64,000 nucleotides of DNA from Promerops cafer (Eukaryota; Chordata; Aves; Passeriformes; Nectariniidae), in contig VZSE01008843.1 in the NCBI GenBank assembly GCA_013398275.1, positions 248,953 to 312,952 of the forward strand, given 5' to 3'. Shown piece by piece: positions 23,161 through 35,226 of the stretch. The notes below the pieces were generated by a model, which saw nothing but the letters and a program-made list of their open reading frames with translations, was not told where the DNA came from and ran no database searches. The position numbers and the translations under genes are program-made. How positions within the stretch are numbered: the first letter of the stretch is position 1; each line of letters starts with the position of its first letter.

Positions 23161-25264
23161 AGGTTAAGGAGGAATTGGCTCTTCCTGCTTGAAAGAGCCT
23201 TTCATAACATTCTGGTGGTCTTTTGGAACACCAGCTGCTGGTGATAACCTGAGGATGGAATTTCTCCTGTACAACCATTTGAACAGTTGTAATTTCAGTA
23301 GCAATTTCCCTTTGTTCACTCTGCTCAAATGCACTTTTCTGATGATTTGTAGCAGAGGATTCATTAGCTGCTTTTTCAGCAGGACAGCTCTGCTATGCAT
23401 GCAAGTCAGTGTTGATATTATAACACATTTGTCTTTAATTTGAAAGCCCATTGCTCTTACACATGTTCACTGTCATTGCAGAAGTGTGCTTTTTGTTGGC
23501 TTTTCTCAGGAAGGGATGAGGGGATGCAGGAGTAAAATTTGTTTAGTAAAGAAACATCATTTCTGTTCTCTGTTAACAGCCAAGTGAAAGAATAAAGCCA
23601 AAAATACTGGTCAATCATAGAGAAGTAAAAGGAGCAATGCTCTGCAAATGTGGCTGACGGATGTGAAAACATGATTCATTTTCAGAAGATTTTGTATTGT
23701 AATTCTGCATCACACCTCTGGCTCTCAGCACTCTGCTCTCTGTCTCTCACTGTGTTCAGCTCATAATATTTTGATTATTTGTCACTAGATGGGCAGCTAT
23801 AGCCTTAATTATGATGTGATCTAAAATCCCCTGAGAAACCAAAACACTTGAAGACAAGGAAAGATGTTGCTAAATAGCACATGATATAGCTGGAAAATCT
23901 GACCACAGAAAGCCCAGATGTCTGCTAGAGACACTATTTTCTTAATTACCTAGTTTTGGGTACTTAAGGAGGTGTCTTAAAAAGAAACAAAACTAAGTTG
24001 TGGGCAGTTCTTTTGAGGTCTAGCATGACTTATGGATGATCCTTAGACTTTCAGATGCTTCCAGAAAAAACAAGCAAAGAAACCTCTACTGTATGCCATT
24101 TTAACATGTTGATTATTTTATTTATTTATTATTTTTAACTCTGGAAGCTTTTAAATCAAAAGTTTTATTTTGGGTTGGGGAGTACTAAGTCTGTTTCACA
24201 ATGATGCTTTCCTTATTTGCAGGGTTTTTGCTGAACCTTTTATGAACGTTTGACTTTGCAGAACCCCCTGAATTACCATCTGCCCATGTGCAGCTTTGCT
24301 CCGAGGTGGCTCTCTGGTGCTCTGGCTGCCCTTTCTCAGTGCCAGGCCTTGGGGATTCACAACTTCCCAGCACAAAGCACTTACCCTGTAGTTCTGCTTT
24401 CACTCTGTTGTATTCCAATTTTTTCTTCGTTTTTTTTCCCTTCTGATCTGCTGCTGCTGACCTTGCTGAACCTCTGTACTGACCTGAATCTTATGCTACC
24501 CTGAAATATCATGCACAGGAAGCATCTGGCTGTTCCCCTGCTGTATGGGGCATTCTTTCAGCGGATTATCTCTGTTTCATTCTGCTCCATTCTGGTGCAA
24601 AGCCTGCAAAAGTCATTTGACAAACCTAAGCTCTCTGCAGATCCAGATCATCCATCTCTCGCCACTCCTGAGACGCCAGTGATTCCCGCGGTGTCCACTT
24701 GCTTGGAGCTGGCTGCCTTGGGGCATTTGTCAGGTTTGCTTTTTTCCCCTTCTCATTGCTTTGTCAGTCATACCCCCTAGAAAAGGAGCTGCAAGTTGCT
24801 AGGAGGTGAATCAAAATGTGCTCAACTTTGGGAAGTGAAGTGTGTGATGGAGATGGGATTTTTAAACATTCACTGACAGTATTCATGGTGGCAAGGAGGG
24901 AGTTTGTTTCTCACAAAGTGTCTGGCTTCTGCACTTGCAGATTTCCCATTGAGATGGAAGTTAGCTTTGGTTTTGCAGGTGCAAGAGAAAACAAGTGTCT
25001 GTGGCTTCCTTCCGATTTTACACTGGCTTTTCCTTTCTTTTAGTAAATTTGGCTCAACTGCTTTGCACAGCCCTGGCAGGTACCCAGCTCCCCTCATGTT
25101 TCTTTGTTGAGTCAACAATAAATCCAGCCAGAGGAGAACAGCTTAATGGTCTGTAGTAATCATCTATCCAAAATCCTGGCTAAAATCTTCATCTCTCCAA
25201 CCTGTGTAGCTCCTTTTCTCCCAAGGGGAACCATTTGTGTTTTGCCAGAGGGTCCTTGTTGTTC
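23161..25264. other. Intron stretch, no feature seen
   Basis: A T/A-rich patch lies at 24115-24140. No exon or classified repeat was recognised. Confidence 0.5.
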
Positions 25265-25402
25265 CTTGGTGTGTACTCGAGGCTAGGTTGGATGAGGCTT
25301 AGAACAACCTGGTCTAGTGGAAAGTGTCCCTGCTCACAGCAGGGGGCTGGAACTGGGTGATCTTTAAGTGTCCTTCCACCCCAAACCACTCTGATTGTTT
25401 CT
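25265..25402 (+). repeat. CR1 LINE fragment, 3' end
   Basis: It reads 'aggctaggttggatgaggct', 'caacctggtctagtgg', 'gtccctgctcacagcagggg' and 'gtccttccaccccaaacc'. This is the last 140 bp or so of a CR1 in sense orientation, with the tail motif eroded. Confidence 0.88.
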
Positions 25403-28400
25403 TGTGAGTAGTGCAGGTGATGTTGGTGAAGCATAAAATGGCTGGGACCCCTGGGATCCCCATATCCCCGGTGAAATATGCGCCTAACATGTCCCCTTTT
25501 GGAAAATCAGGAGAAGCTTCAGTTGGGATGTAATAACTTTTTCCAGGCTAAAATATAATCTGCTCAGTTCCAGATAAATAGGTTTCACTTTGATGCTGCA
25601 GATTTTAGTCTTGTGCGCTATTGCTGTGTTGATAAGATTAATGATGTTGTCATGGTCATCTTAATGGTGTTTCACTAAAATGCCCCTTTTTCAGGTTGGG
25701 TAGAAATGTGGGAATCTCTCCCTTCATGTTTTACTCTTTTTTTTCTAACTTTCCTATTAGCAGGATAAGCATTGAGCTGTGATTCCCAATGCTGAGACCA
25801 GAAGGTCTATTCAAAGAATTCAAAACCTCGTTGTTCCTGAGGGCCTACTGCGGGGTATTTAATATTTGGGGCTGCACCAAACCCCTCAGAATACAGCTGC
25901 AAGGAACAAAAGCTTCTGAGAGATGTACTTACTTATTACTGTGTACAGTCATACATTATAAAGTTTAATGTTTGCTTGCAGACTGGGTGACAGGGACTCC
26001 ATTTGCACTATGTTTGCCTCTTAATCATTGTGATAATTTCTTATACATCATCTCTAGAAGGCAGATTAAGTCCAAGCATCACAAAAGCTCTTATGGTATT
26101 CCTGCTGAGATCTGCCCAATAAAAGCAGCACTAGGTTTATTTTAATATTTTTTTTTTTTGAGGCAAGGTTCTTATTTACTTGTTATCAAAGCATGCAATT
26201 ACTTAAAGACATTTTTCTTCTGCTCATGAAATAAGCCCCTGCTTATTTCTCTGCTGATGAAATTATTATTTCTCTGCTGATGAAATAAGCCCCAGAGTCG
26301 CACCAGTGAGGTCACCAAGGTACCTGCAAATGAGGTGCCTGAGCTTAGCAGCAGTTTGCTAATTGCAGCTGACGGGGTGCCCTGGAAGCAGCATTCCTTA
26401 GCCAGGTGCCCTGGAAGCAGCATTCCTTAGCGAGGTGCTGTTGATCGGTGGCAGTTTCCAGCCAGGGTGTGTGGCATGCTGGTGGCTGTGCGGCTCTCAG
26501 CATCGTGGAGATCCTGAAGTGAGTGATAACTCTCTGGTCAGCGCATGAGCAGAAGCAGAGCAGACATCCTGACAGAGACCAGACAGTGCTGCTTGGTTCA
26601 CAGCACAGTCCTTGTGAACTGCAAGAATTCATTTTCCCTTTTGGGGCCCCTGAGCTTGAGTTTCAGAACGAGAACCATATTTTGAGCTCTTTGTTCCGGC
26701 AGAAAATCAGCTCCTCTTTCCTGCTGAAACTCTCTCAGTGCTGCAAAGGTGTAAAAATAAGCCAGGCTCTGGCTCATGCCTTAAATTTAGTGTTTTGTGT
26801 TTGCCAGATTGACTCTTTTGGTGGGCCCTCTGTGCCCCGTGCAGGCTGTGGCTGAGCAGGGGAGGTCCCACAGTTCTGTCACGCTGTGCTGAGTGTGGCT
26901 GCTCTTGCTGCCTACAACTCCTTCCGCTCACTTCATGTGAGATGTCTCTCTTCCAAGTGAGTAAACCACAGATGCAACTTTCTGCAAAATTACCAACTTT
27001 TACAGAACACTTATGGCTCCCTGCGAGGTCTCCTCCTCCGCTCCCACTGTGCTTCTGCTTTTCTAAAGGCAAATTAAACAGATCTATTCCAATCTGACTG
27101 AAGCCATTGAGTTACTTAAACAGATTGACCTGATGTGGGCTTATCAATTTCTTTAATGAGGTGTCCTCTGCAACTTCTGCTTGGCTTTCTGCCATCCTTC
27201 TCATTAAAAAATTTATTTTAGAATCTCTTTGTTCCAGGTGGAGCCATTGCCAAATAGTTGGCTGGGTATATGCCTGACCCTTACCCCTAATAATCCTTTA
27301 ATTTTCATTTTTAAATCTAGTAAAGGCACTGAGAAATTACCTTGCTTATGGATGTATGATTTGGAAAGTATTTTAAGTGAGAAGCAGCAGTGAAGAGGGT
27401 GCTTCATCCCTCTGGCTCCATGGAAATAACAGAATGAAGTTCAATATTAAAATGCTGGTTTTTGCAGCCTGGGTGAGATGTCTTTTTATGGTTACCTCTT
27501 AAAACAACAACAGTGACAGATTCCACCCAGGCTGGAGGGATAACTACTTCCCATTGAAACTTCTTATGAAATTGAACTTTCAGGATCAAATGGTGGATAT
27601 CTGAAAGGTTTACCCAAAGTGCAGGGAAAAAAGTAATTGTTGATGTGTAGAAAAACTGTTGTGCTCTTTGGGGATGAGTATGGATTAAAACCGGTTGGAT
27701 TCATCCAGATTTGCTCCCATAAAACTGTATGCTGTCCTTGAGCATCTCTTCCTGGGCATGTCTTTCTTGATGCTGATGGTCCTTCCCCTAAAGCTGTTGG
27801 ATTGGCTGATGTTAGGAGATTATTTTAGTCTTTTTCTTTGAGCCATTAAGGTCATTTATGTATTGTACATCAGTCAAGGCCAGATCCTCCACATGTGCAT
27901 GAAGTCACACCTGTTTGAAGCCCTTGCTCAGGCTACAAGGAGAATGCCTGTTTTGTACTCCAGATCCTTCAACTCAAACCTTCACCCAAAAGCACCTCCC
28001 AAGTTCTTCCTCCTCTCCAAGAAAATAACAAGCAGTGCTTCCTTCAGGTCACAGATAATTAATCCTTCAGGTGTAAGCCTGAGCAGAGCCCTCAGTGCTG
28101 GGAAGGGAGGATGTCCTTCAGTCTTCCTCTCAAACAAAACCGACTTTCTGCAAAAGTCCATGTCATCCATGTGTGTTGGGCACAACACGGACAGTGTGGG
28201 AACTCTAAGGAAGCACAGGCAGAGAGAGAAATGAGTGATTTTTGGGTGCCTGTTGTATGGAGCCGTGAGGTATAGGGCAAATGCTCACTCTGTCAGGGTG
28301 CAGCGTGCAGGGACATCAAGCCAGATACCTCTGGGAACATTACCACTATTACTACTACTGCTTTGGTTGTTTTTCTTTTAAGACAAAGTCTCTGTAGAGT

Positions 28401-30597
28401 TTAGGTGCCAGTGTGGGAGAAGGGCTACTGACCAGAAGGAGTTTAATGCACAAGTTTGCACTCAGACATCCTCTTGTTGTCGTCTCTCTGACTCTTTCCC
28501 AGAGCAGAGTCCAGAGTTCTATCTGAGCCAAACAGGTTTTAGCAGGAACTGGTTTTGCCTTCATCTTCTGCATGTTCTGTCTATATTTAGTGGGGTCAGG
28601 TTCCCAACTCCACTGAAGTGTTTTGTTCTCTCATTCTGGTAGAAATAAAACCTATTTCATGCAAAGTTGCTGCAGCAGAAAAGCCTTCTGCTCTGGCAAA
28701 TAAACCACCTCTGCCCCAGTCCCTCCTGCTTCAGACACCCAGCCTTGCTGCTGACAGTATTTTCATCTCAAATGCACAATTAGAAGAGCAGGGCAGGGAA
28801 ACCCAAGATATATCTTGCAGAATAGATACCTTCTATGTAGAAATACATCTCATTCCCAGAGAGGGAAGAGGAGGAGTGTGTGTGGCTGTGGGCCCTGGAA
28901 CCGAGCGGGATGCAGGGAAGTGGAGGCATCCCTGTGGCATTGGTGGGGACACTGTGTTTGAGATCCCAGCAGCGTGCTCCAGCCTCCTGGCTGCAGAGCA
29001 CAGTCACAGGATTTATTACTGACTGCTGCTGGATTTTTATAAAACTGATGCAGCAGAGCATTTGCATCTGCACTGTTTAAGGGGAATGACCGTGTGGTTA
29101 CAAAGTTAGATGTGTGCTTAGGTGGCTTGCTGAGCTGGTATTCATTCAGAGAAAATAAATAGGTGCTTCCTGGCTTGAGTCTGGGGCCAGTGTGTGCAAC
29201 CTGGTTAAATTTAGGGTGTTTCAGTTCTGAGTGCCTAACTTAAGATACCTCAACACAGAAGTTAATAAAAAAAAAAAATATGAGCACCCACCAGAAAAGC
29301 AGAGCCTTAATGGCATTGAACCATATACAACACTCATTTTTACAGAGGGTTTTCCAAGGTGTGTGGTCCAAGCAGTTGGATAATGAATGTAAAGCTGTCC
29401 AGAGGACCATGTGTATTGGGTTTGCAGACAGTATTGTTGAGCTCTTGACCACATATAGACCCCTTCTGACTCAAATACTCAGATAGCAGTCTGCATGGAA
29501 GCCACAAGAGTTTGGAGAAAACACAAGGTGTTTTTTGTGTCCTGTGTGTGCCCAGTGGGCCTGATCCTGCATTCCTGTGCTGGGTCTGAGAAACTGATCA
29601 TTAAAATCAAAGGGGTCTTTGACTGACTAAGGAGTTCAGACTGTATTGCTGTGGATTTTAGTTCCTTCCATTCATTTTGCTTTGATTATCAGTACAATGC
29701 TTTATTTTTGCACTGTGTAATATTTTATTAAAGGCACATTTGTAGCTAATAACATTTATGAAGAGGCAGCTTTGACTGAAACTGCATCTGAATGTCACTT
29801 GAATAATGAATGGGAATGTCATATATCCATTAAAATTCGAACAATGATAACTGTATGTGTGTTAGAGTCCCCTTTTTGATGGATATGGCCAGCAGCCATT
29901 AAAATACAGTGAGAATTCTTGTTCACAGTACCACAGTGGCTGATAATAACACTCTTAATAAGAATTTGCAGCTCAAGACACCAATTTTACAAAAGGGATT
30001 TACTGCAGCTAACAGCAGCTCTGAAGATTTAAATGTAACCATTACTCAGTTCTACTTTTTTTTTTTTTTTTTTAAGTCTCATTTATGTAAAGAAAGGATT
30101 TTACTTCCCCATCACTCTCTGGAGTTGGTTTCCTGCTGGCCCTTATTAAAAGTTACTCACTTTTGGAATATAAAATATTAGCCAATATCCCCACTGGTTT
30201 AAAAGAAAAAAAAAAGCCAAAACTTTTCATCCTATTTTTAACACAGAGGGTTTGTAGAATTTAGAAATAGATGTGGCCTACTGGGTCATCTAGTCAATTT
30301 TCTACACCCTTCCATTATTTCTTGCAAGCCTTCATGTTTCTGGGCTTTTTAATGTTTATAGATGCATTATTGCTGCTGCAGCTGTTCTCCAGCTCAGTGA
30401 TGTGTGGATGTCACTGGGCTCTAACAAGGAGACTCACGTGGCACTTTGAAGTTGGAGGAAAATAGGGAAAAATCTTCTTAATAGAATCTATCCCAGAAAG
30501 TGACTTTGCTTAGCTTACAGTAAATACGGGCTGCTTCAGAAAGTGTATTAACTATAGAGTCCTGTAACTGTTTTCTTGGACCTACAAAGCTGATGCT
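25403..30597. other. Intron stretch, mostly unique
   Basis: Contains a 29-bp tandem duplication (26376-26433), related 'ctctgctgatgaaat' repeats at 26225-26290, and an AT-rich quiet block at 29640-29830. No exon was recognised. Confidence 0.5.
26376..26433. repeat. Tandem duplication, 2 x 29 bp
   Basis: The unit starts GGTGCCCTGGAAGCAGCATT and is present at 26376-26404 and again at 26405-26433, with one difference at the end (C to G). It is a young local duplication. Confidence 0.9.
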
Positions 30598-30785
30598 AGA
30601 GGCAGTATAGTACAGTGGCTGAGATGACTGATGGATTTATATTCTGCTTTTTGACCTTCAAAAAGTCACTTAATCGAGCTTTTCCTTTCCCCCCTCATCC
30701 CTTCTGCAGAGCAGGGTTTATCTGAGCAAAAAGTGCTTACTAAGCACTAACTGAACACCTACTGTGCCAGGACCCTGAGCTTTAT
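30598..30785 (+). repeat. Possible MIR-like (CORE-SINE) relic
   Basis: The segment reads 'aggcagtatagtacagtgg', later 'ttgaccttcaaaaagtcact' followed by 'taatcgagc', and near the end 'cacctactgtgccagg'. These resemble, in order, the tRNA-derived head, the core ('gtgacctt-ggcaagtcac-ttaac') and the tail of MIR. MIR-type elements are old and rare in birds. The assignment rests on pattern memory and needs alignment. Confidence 0.45.
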
Positions 30786-33700
30786 CTCTCAAGCCTGGTC
30801 AAATGCAAAATGATAGGTTGGTCTTCTGAAGAAATAGGTTGTTGAAAGAATCGTGTAGGCTCAGGTTTTCAACTGGCACAAAAAACTGGATTTCTTAAGG
30901 ATTTGGCAAGCTGAGTTTAGCTTTTCTTCTGTAAATACGGATATAGTTTGTTGACTTTGATGATTCTTTACCTCCATCCCTGTGTTCAGTTCCGATCTGG
31001 CAGCAGGAGCTGGAAGGCTCATATCCTTGTGCATTAAACAGAATGCAGTGCCTAATTATTATCTTGATTAAATTTGGTGGTTAAGTGTTCTGTAATTGTG
31101 TGTAAGCTCAGACATCCCAAGATATTACTCAAAACCATGGTGACTGATCATCTGGTCAGAGTTGGGGTGGCACTCATTGATTAAATCTTACTTTAAAGAG
31201 AAGTTTGTTCACATCTCTGCAAGCACTTAAAGCTCTGTGGAATTTTGCTACGTTTCTCTTTGCTGAGCAACATGTAAAAGTACATCAAGTGCAAGTCTAG
31301 ATAAGTAATAAATGTCAAGAAAGTATCTACAGAAGGATGTGTTTGTAAAATATATTAATGGTTCCTTGTTTAATTTAAGAAGACAGAAGAATGCCACATT
31401 CCCCATAAATTTCTGAAGTAAGTACAAAAAACCATGAGAAAATAAATATATGCCAGCATCATAACTTCCTCTTGATGACTAAAGCTATGGCATTTTAAAG
31501 CCAGGGATGAAGCAATTTTAGGCGTGATTCAGTTGAAATCTCTGCCTTTCTCTGTCCTCTCGGAATAAACTACCCACGCATTTTAAATTTTGCTCCTTTC
31601 ACATACTATGGGATATTGATAAAAATTATAATAATAAAAAACAATGCCCCTTATAGCAAAGAAAAGGCAGTCTGGTAATCAAATGTTTTCAAGCTCGGTG
31701 CAACTTGGACTGAAAGACTGGAATATCACCCAGTAAGAAGTTTGTGGAGACAAAATCCACTTGGATAAAAAGTACAGAGCTATGCAACTTGACAGGCTGA
31801 GTCCTAAAGGGCAGCAGTCTTGGAGCCAATAGTGTCTCTCATTTTGAATAATTGCTGTGCAGCACAGAATCAAACATTTATTGCTGAGTACAGGTGCATT
31901 TGCTCTCCCTGGTGACCCTCTATAAGCAAATGTGCAAGACGATTTTATTACCAGGAATGCAATTCACACAAACTGTTTGCTTTAGAGAATTAAATAAACC
32001 CAGACAAAGGACAGTCAATACTGTTGTTTTACCTTCTTGCATTTAAATGCTGCTTCCTGGATGGTTCAATAGGGAGCTGAAAGACAGAGGGGTTCTATGT
32101 AATGATTCATGTGAAGAAATTTACCTTTGAGGAAAAGCCACAAGAGCACCAAAATCAAGGGGTTGCTTTGCTGTAGACAGATTCAGAGTATCACCTTCAT
32201 CTGAGCAGGCTGCTGTGATTGATGACTAGTGGGAATTTGGTTGACTGGAGAAATCTTGGCTAAAAAATGTGTTTCCAAACTGGAATGGCCGAGCAGTGGC
32301 AAAGCTTTGATTTTGCTGCCAATGCAGCATTTGAAGAGTGAAACCATATTTGTGGCTGTGGTTGAAAGAGCTTCTAGGAGACATTTGAACCCATGCCATG
32401 AATTTTTAATTAGGAGCATTTTTCAGTGCAAGGGAAAATGATATCTCAGAGCAGCACTTGCCTGGGAAGGGGCTATGATCAGTCTTGCCTTTGGGTAGAG
32501 CCTTCCCTGAGACCAGTCTCTCTTCAGTGCAATTAAAAATAAAGGCATCTGGTGCCTGGCTTGTAGTCATGACAGCACATTGCACGGCTGTGGAGGGACA
32601 TTAGGAGCCATTTGAAGTGCCAACTAGTGCCTTGTTATTCTGCTGTGTTCGTGCAATGTTGACTATCCCTTGCTAAGACAAAATTAGACTACGCAGAGTC
32701 AGAAGGGTTAATGCCTTTGGTCTTCTCCTTTCTATCAGCTTTATGAGCACAACAGGGCTAAAGCAGCCCAAGTCTTTGTTGTCTTCATAAGCCCTTGGGA
32801 ACTCCATTCAGAGATACAGATGCAGATACAGATCCAACACCCTGGACTCTCAAACTTTGTAATTGCTTGCATTCAGATACAGGCTGGTGTTCTCTCCCCC
32901 AGCACTGTGTTCTGTACAGTGATAAGGTAAAGGAAAAGAGAAGCACTGTAAAATATATATTGGATGTGATTGATAACACCACATGGAAGCAAGAGTAAAT
33001 ACTGCAATGCTGATTTATCTTTCCAAGACCAACACCTGGGCTTTTTATGAGACTTGGACTAACGAATATAAACACTGGGTGACAGCCACAGTAGGACTGA
33101 CTATTCAGGCTATACCTCCAGTCTGTCCAGTTATTAAGAGCCAGCACAGAGCAGTGCAGAGAAGCCATCAGAACATTGCAGGAAGTCCTCAGCTGTTGCA
33201 GATCTGTTTGTGGGGCAGGGATGAGATCTCCTAGGGCTCAATCCCAGCCAGGGTATTCTGAGGTGTTCATCCTCTTCAGGGTTCAGGATCAATTCTTCAG
33301 CCCCATGGAGCACAAACATCACAGACATGGGATGAAAGCCATCATGGACCATTTTCTGTGCATCTGACCCTGGGTTTGGAGCAACAGGTTTTGTCCTGAG
33401 AAAAGATAGGAAGAAGGAGATGTGTCTTCTCAGCACTCTGGAGAGTGTGTGATCTGGCAGAGGAGTCTTTACCAAAATTTTCTTTGCAATCATTTGTGAG
33501 ATAAGTAAACTGGAGGCATCACACACAGCCAAATGAAATGGAAGCTATGGCAAAGCTGGTCAAGGGGACTTTCTCCTTCAGAAATTCATGTAATGGGTGA
33601 CCCAGGCTTTCAAGACAGAATATTTGGCAAGTGAGTTCAAAATGAAGAAATTCTCTTATTCACTCAAAAGCTCATGCTTCTTGCCAACCCAGTAATGTGC

Positions 33701-34487
33701 TGTTGGGACAGGTAGAAAGGGCTGCTTTCCAAAAATAAGCAGATATTATGCAACAAGCTTAGTTATATTAATAAGTGAAAAACGTATGCACTATTCATTA
33801 TCTGCTTTCAAATCCAAGTAGAAAGTCATACTGATGATTACTGATTATTTTTTCATTCTTACAAAGAGAAGTGTTTGAGGTAAGGCAGAACTCAGTCTTT
33901 AGCATTCTTTTGATTCCACATTGCAGCTTGGTAATTGATGAAAGATGTTCCAAGTGTTGAACATGTTACTTGAAACTTTTCTCTTGGCTTTGTGATCTGA
34001 AGTAGGTCTGACAAGTTACATCACAGGACACTCCCTCTAGCAAGAGTAACACCCTTCTTGCAGGACCTGCTTCTGGAGTTCTCATTGAAGTGAATGGACT
34101 TGATGTGGATAGATAGCATTTGTCTCTATTCTGTTATTTTGGGGGGGGTTGTCCTGATTCTGTTGAATATAGGAGCTGTCCCGCATGTAATGTCCACTAT
34201 GTGGACATTATGTTATAAATAGGACCAATACTAAAATCCATCCTTAATTGTTTTTAAAAAGGGATTTTTGGATAAAGCAGCTGGTGGAAACTATTTGAAA
34301 GACTCAGCTGGCTTTGCGTGAAGTTGGAGCATGCTCAAAATACACTGACAAGTCCAGCAGTGAAAAAATTCTCTGTTGTCAGCTGATGTATCTCCTTCCT
34401 CTGCACTCTGGGTTATTCTCACTGTGTCTCCTTAGGCACTGAATTTCAGTGTCTAAATTGGGAGCCCAGTAAATGAGAATGCAAGTC
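30786..34487. other. Intron stretch, no gene seen
   Basis: Ordinary intron sequence. It includes a perfect 10-bp-arm palindrome at 34188-34210 and a G-run at 34141-34148. No exon was recognised. Confidence 0.5.
34188..34210. repeat. Short perfect inverted repeat
   Basis: TAATGTCCAC, spacer TAT, then GTGGACATTA: ten-base arms that are exact complements. It could bind a dimeric factor or be chance. Confidence 0.9.
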
Positions 34488-35226
34488 TGTTGGGTTTGCA
34501 TGGCAAGGTTTTGGTAGTGGTTTTGGTAGTGGGGGGACTACAGGGGTGGCTTCTGTGAGAAGCTTCTGGAAGCTTCCCCCCATGTCCAGCTGAGCCCGTG
34601 CCAACTGGCTCCAAGATGGGCCAAGTCCATCTGCAAGGCTGGTGGTGCCTCTGGGATAATGTGTATCAGAAGGGGAAAAAGTTGCTTCTCAGCAGCAGCC
34701 AGAGGAGAGAGGAGGGAGTTTATGAGAGCAACAGCTCTGCAGGCACTGAGGTCACTGGGTCCTGGAGGATTGCACCCTGGGGAGGGGTCCCATGCTGAGG
34801 CAGTTGGTGCAGAACTGTAGCCCATGGGAAGGACTCACATTGGAGGAGACTGTGGAGGCTTGGCTCCCTGGGGAGGAAGGAGCAGCAGAGACAAGGTGTA
34901 GTGAACTGACCACAGCCCACATTCCCTGTCTTCCTGCACTGCTGGTGGGATAGTAGGAAGAGAAATCAGAAGTGAAGTTGAGCCTCAGAATAAGGGAGGA
35001 ATAGGAGGAAGATGTTTTAAGATTTGGTTTTATTTCTCATTAGCCTGTTCTGATTCCCAAGTTGAGTCTGTTTTGCCTGTGATGGTAACTGGTGAGTGAT
35101 TTCTCCCTGTCCTTATCACAGCCCACATGTTTTTCATTATATTTTTCTTCCCTGTCCATCTTAGGAGGGGAGTGACAGAGTGGCTTTGGTGGGCACCTGG
35201 CATCCAGCCACGGTCAACCCAGCACA
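34488..35226 (+). mobile_element. Solo LTR of an avian endogenous retrovirus, 739 bp
   Basis: It starts TGTTGGGTTTGCATGGC and ends GGTCAACCCAGCACA, so it has TG...CA ends with short inverted termini. Inside are 'tggcttctgtgagaagct' near the left end and a 'gatttggttttatttctcat' block near 35025. A second, internally deleted copy of the same family lies at 44042-44180, which confirms both ends. The flanking 5 bp do not match. No viral genes are attached. Confidence 0.8.
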
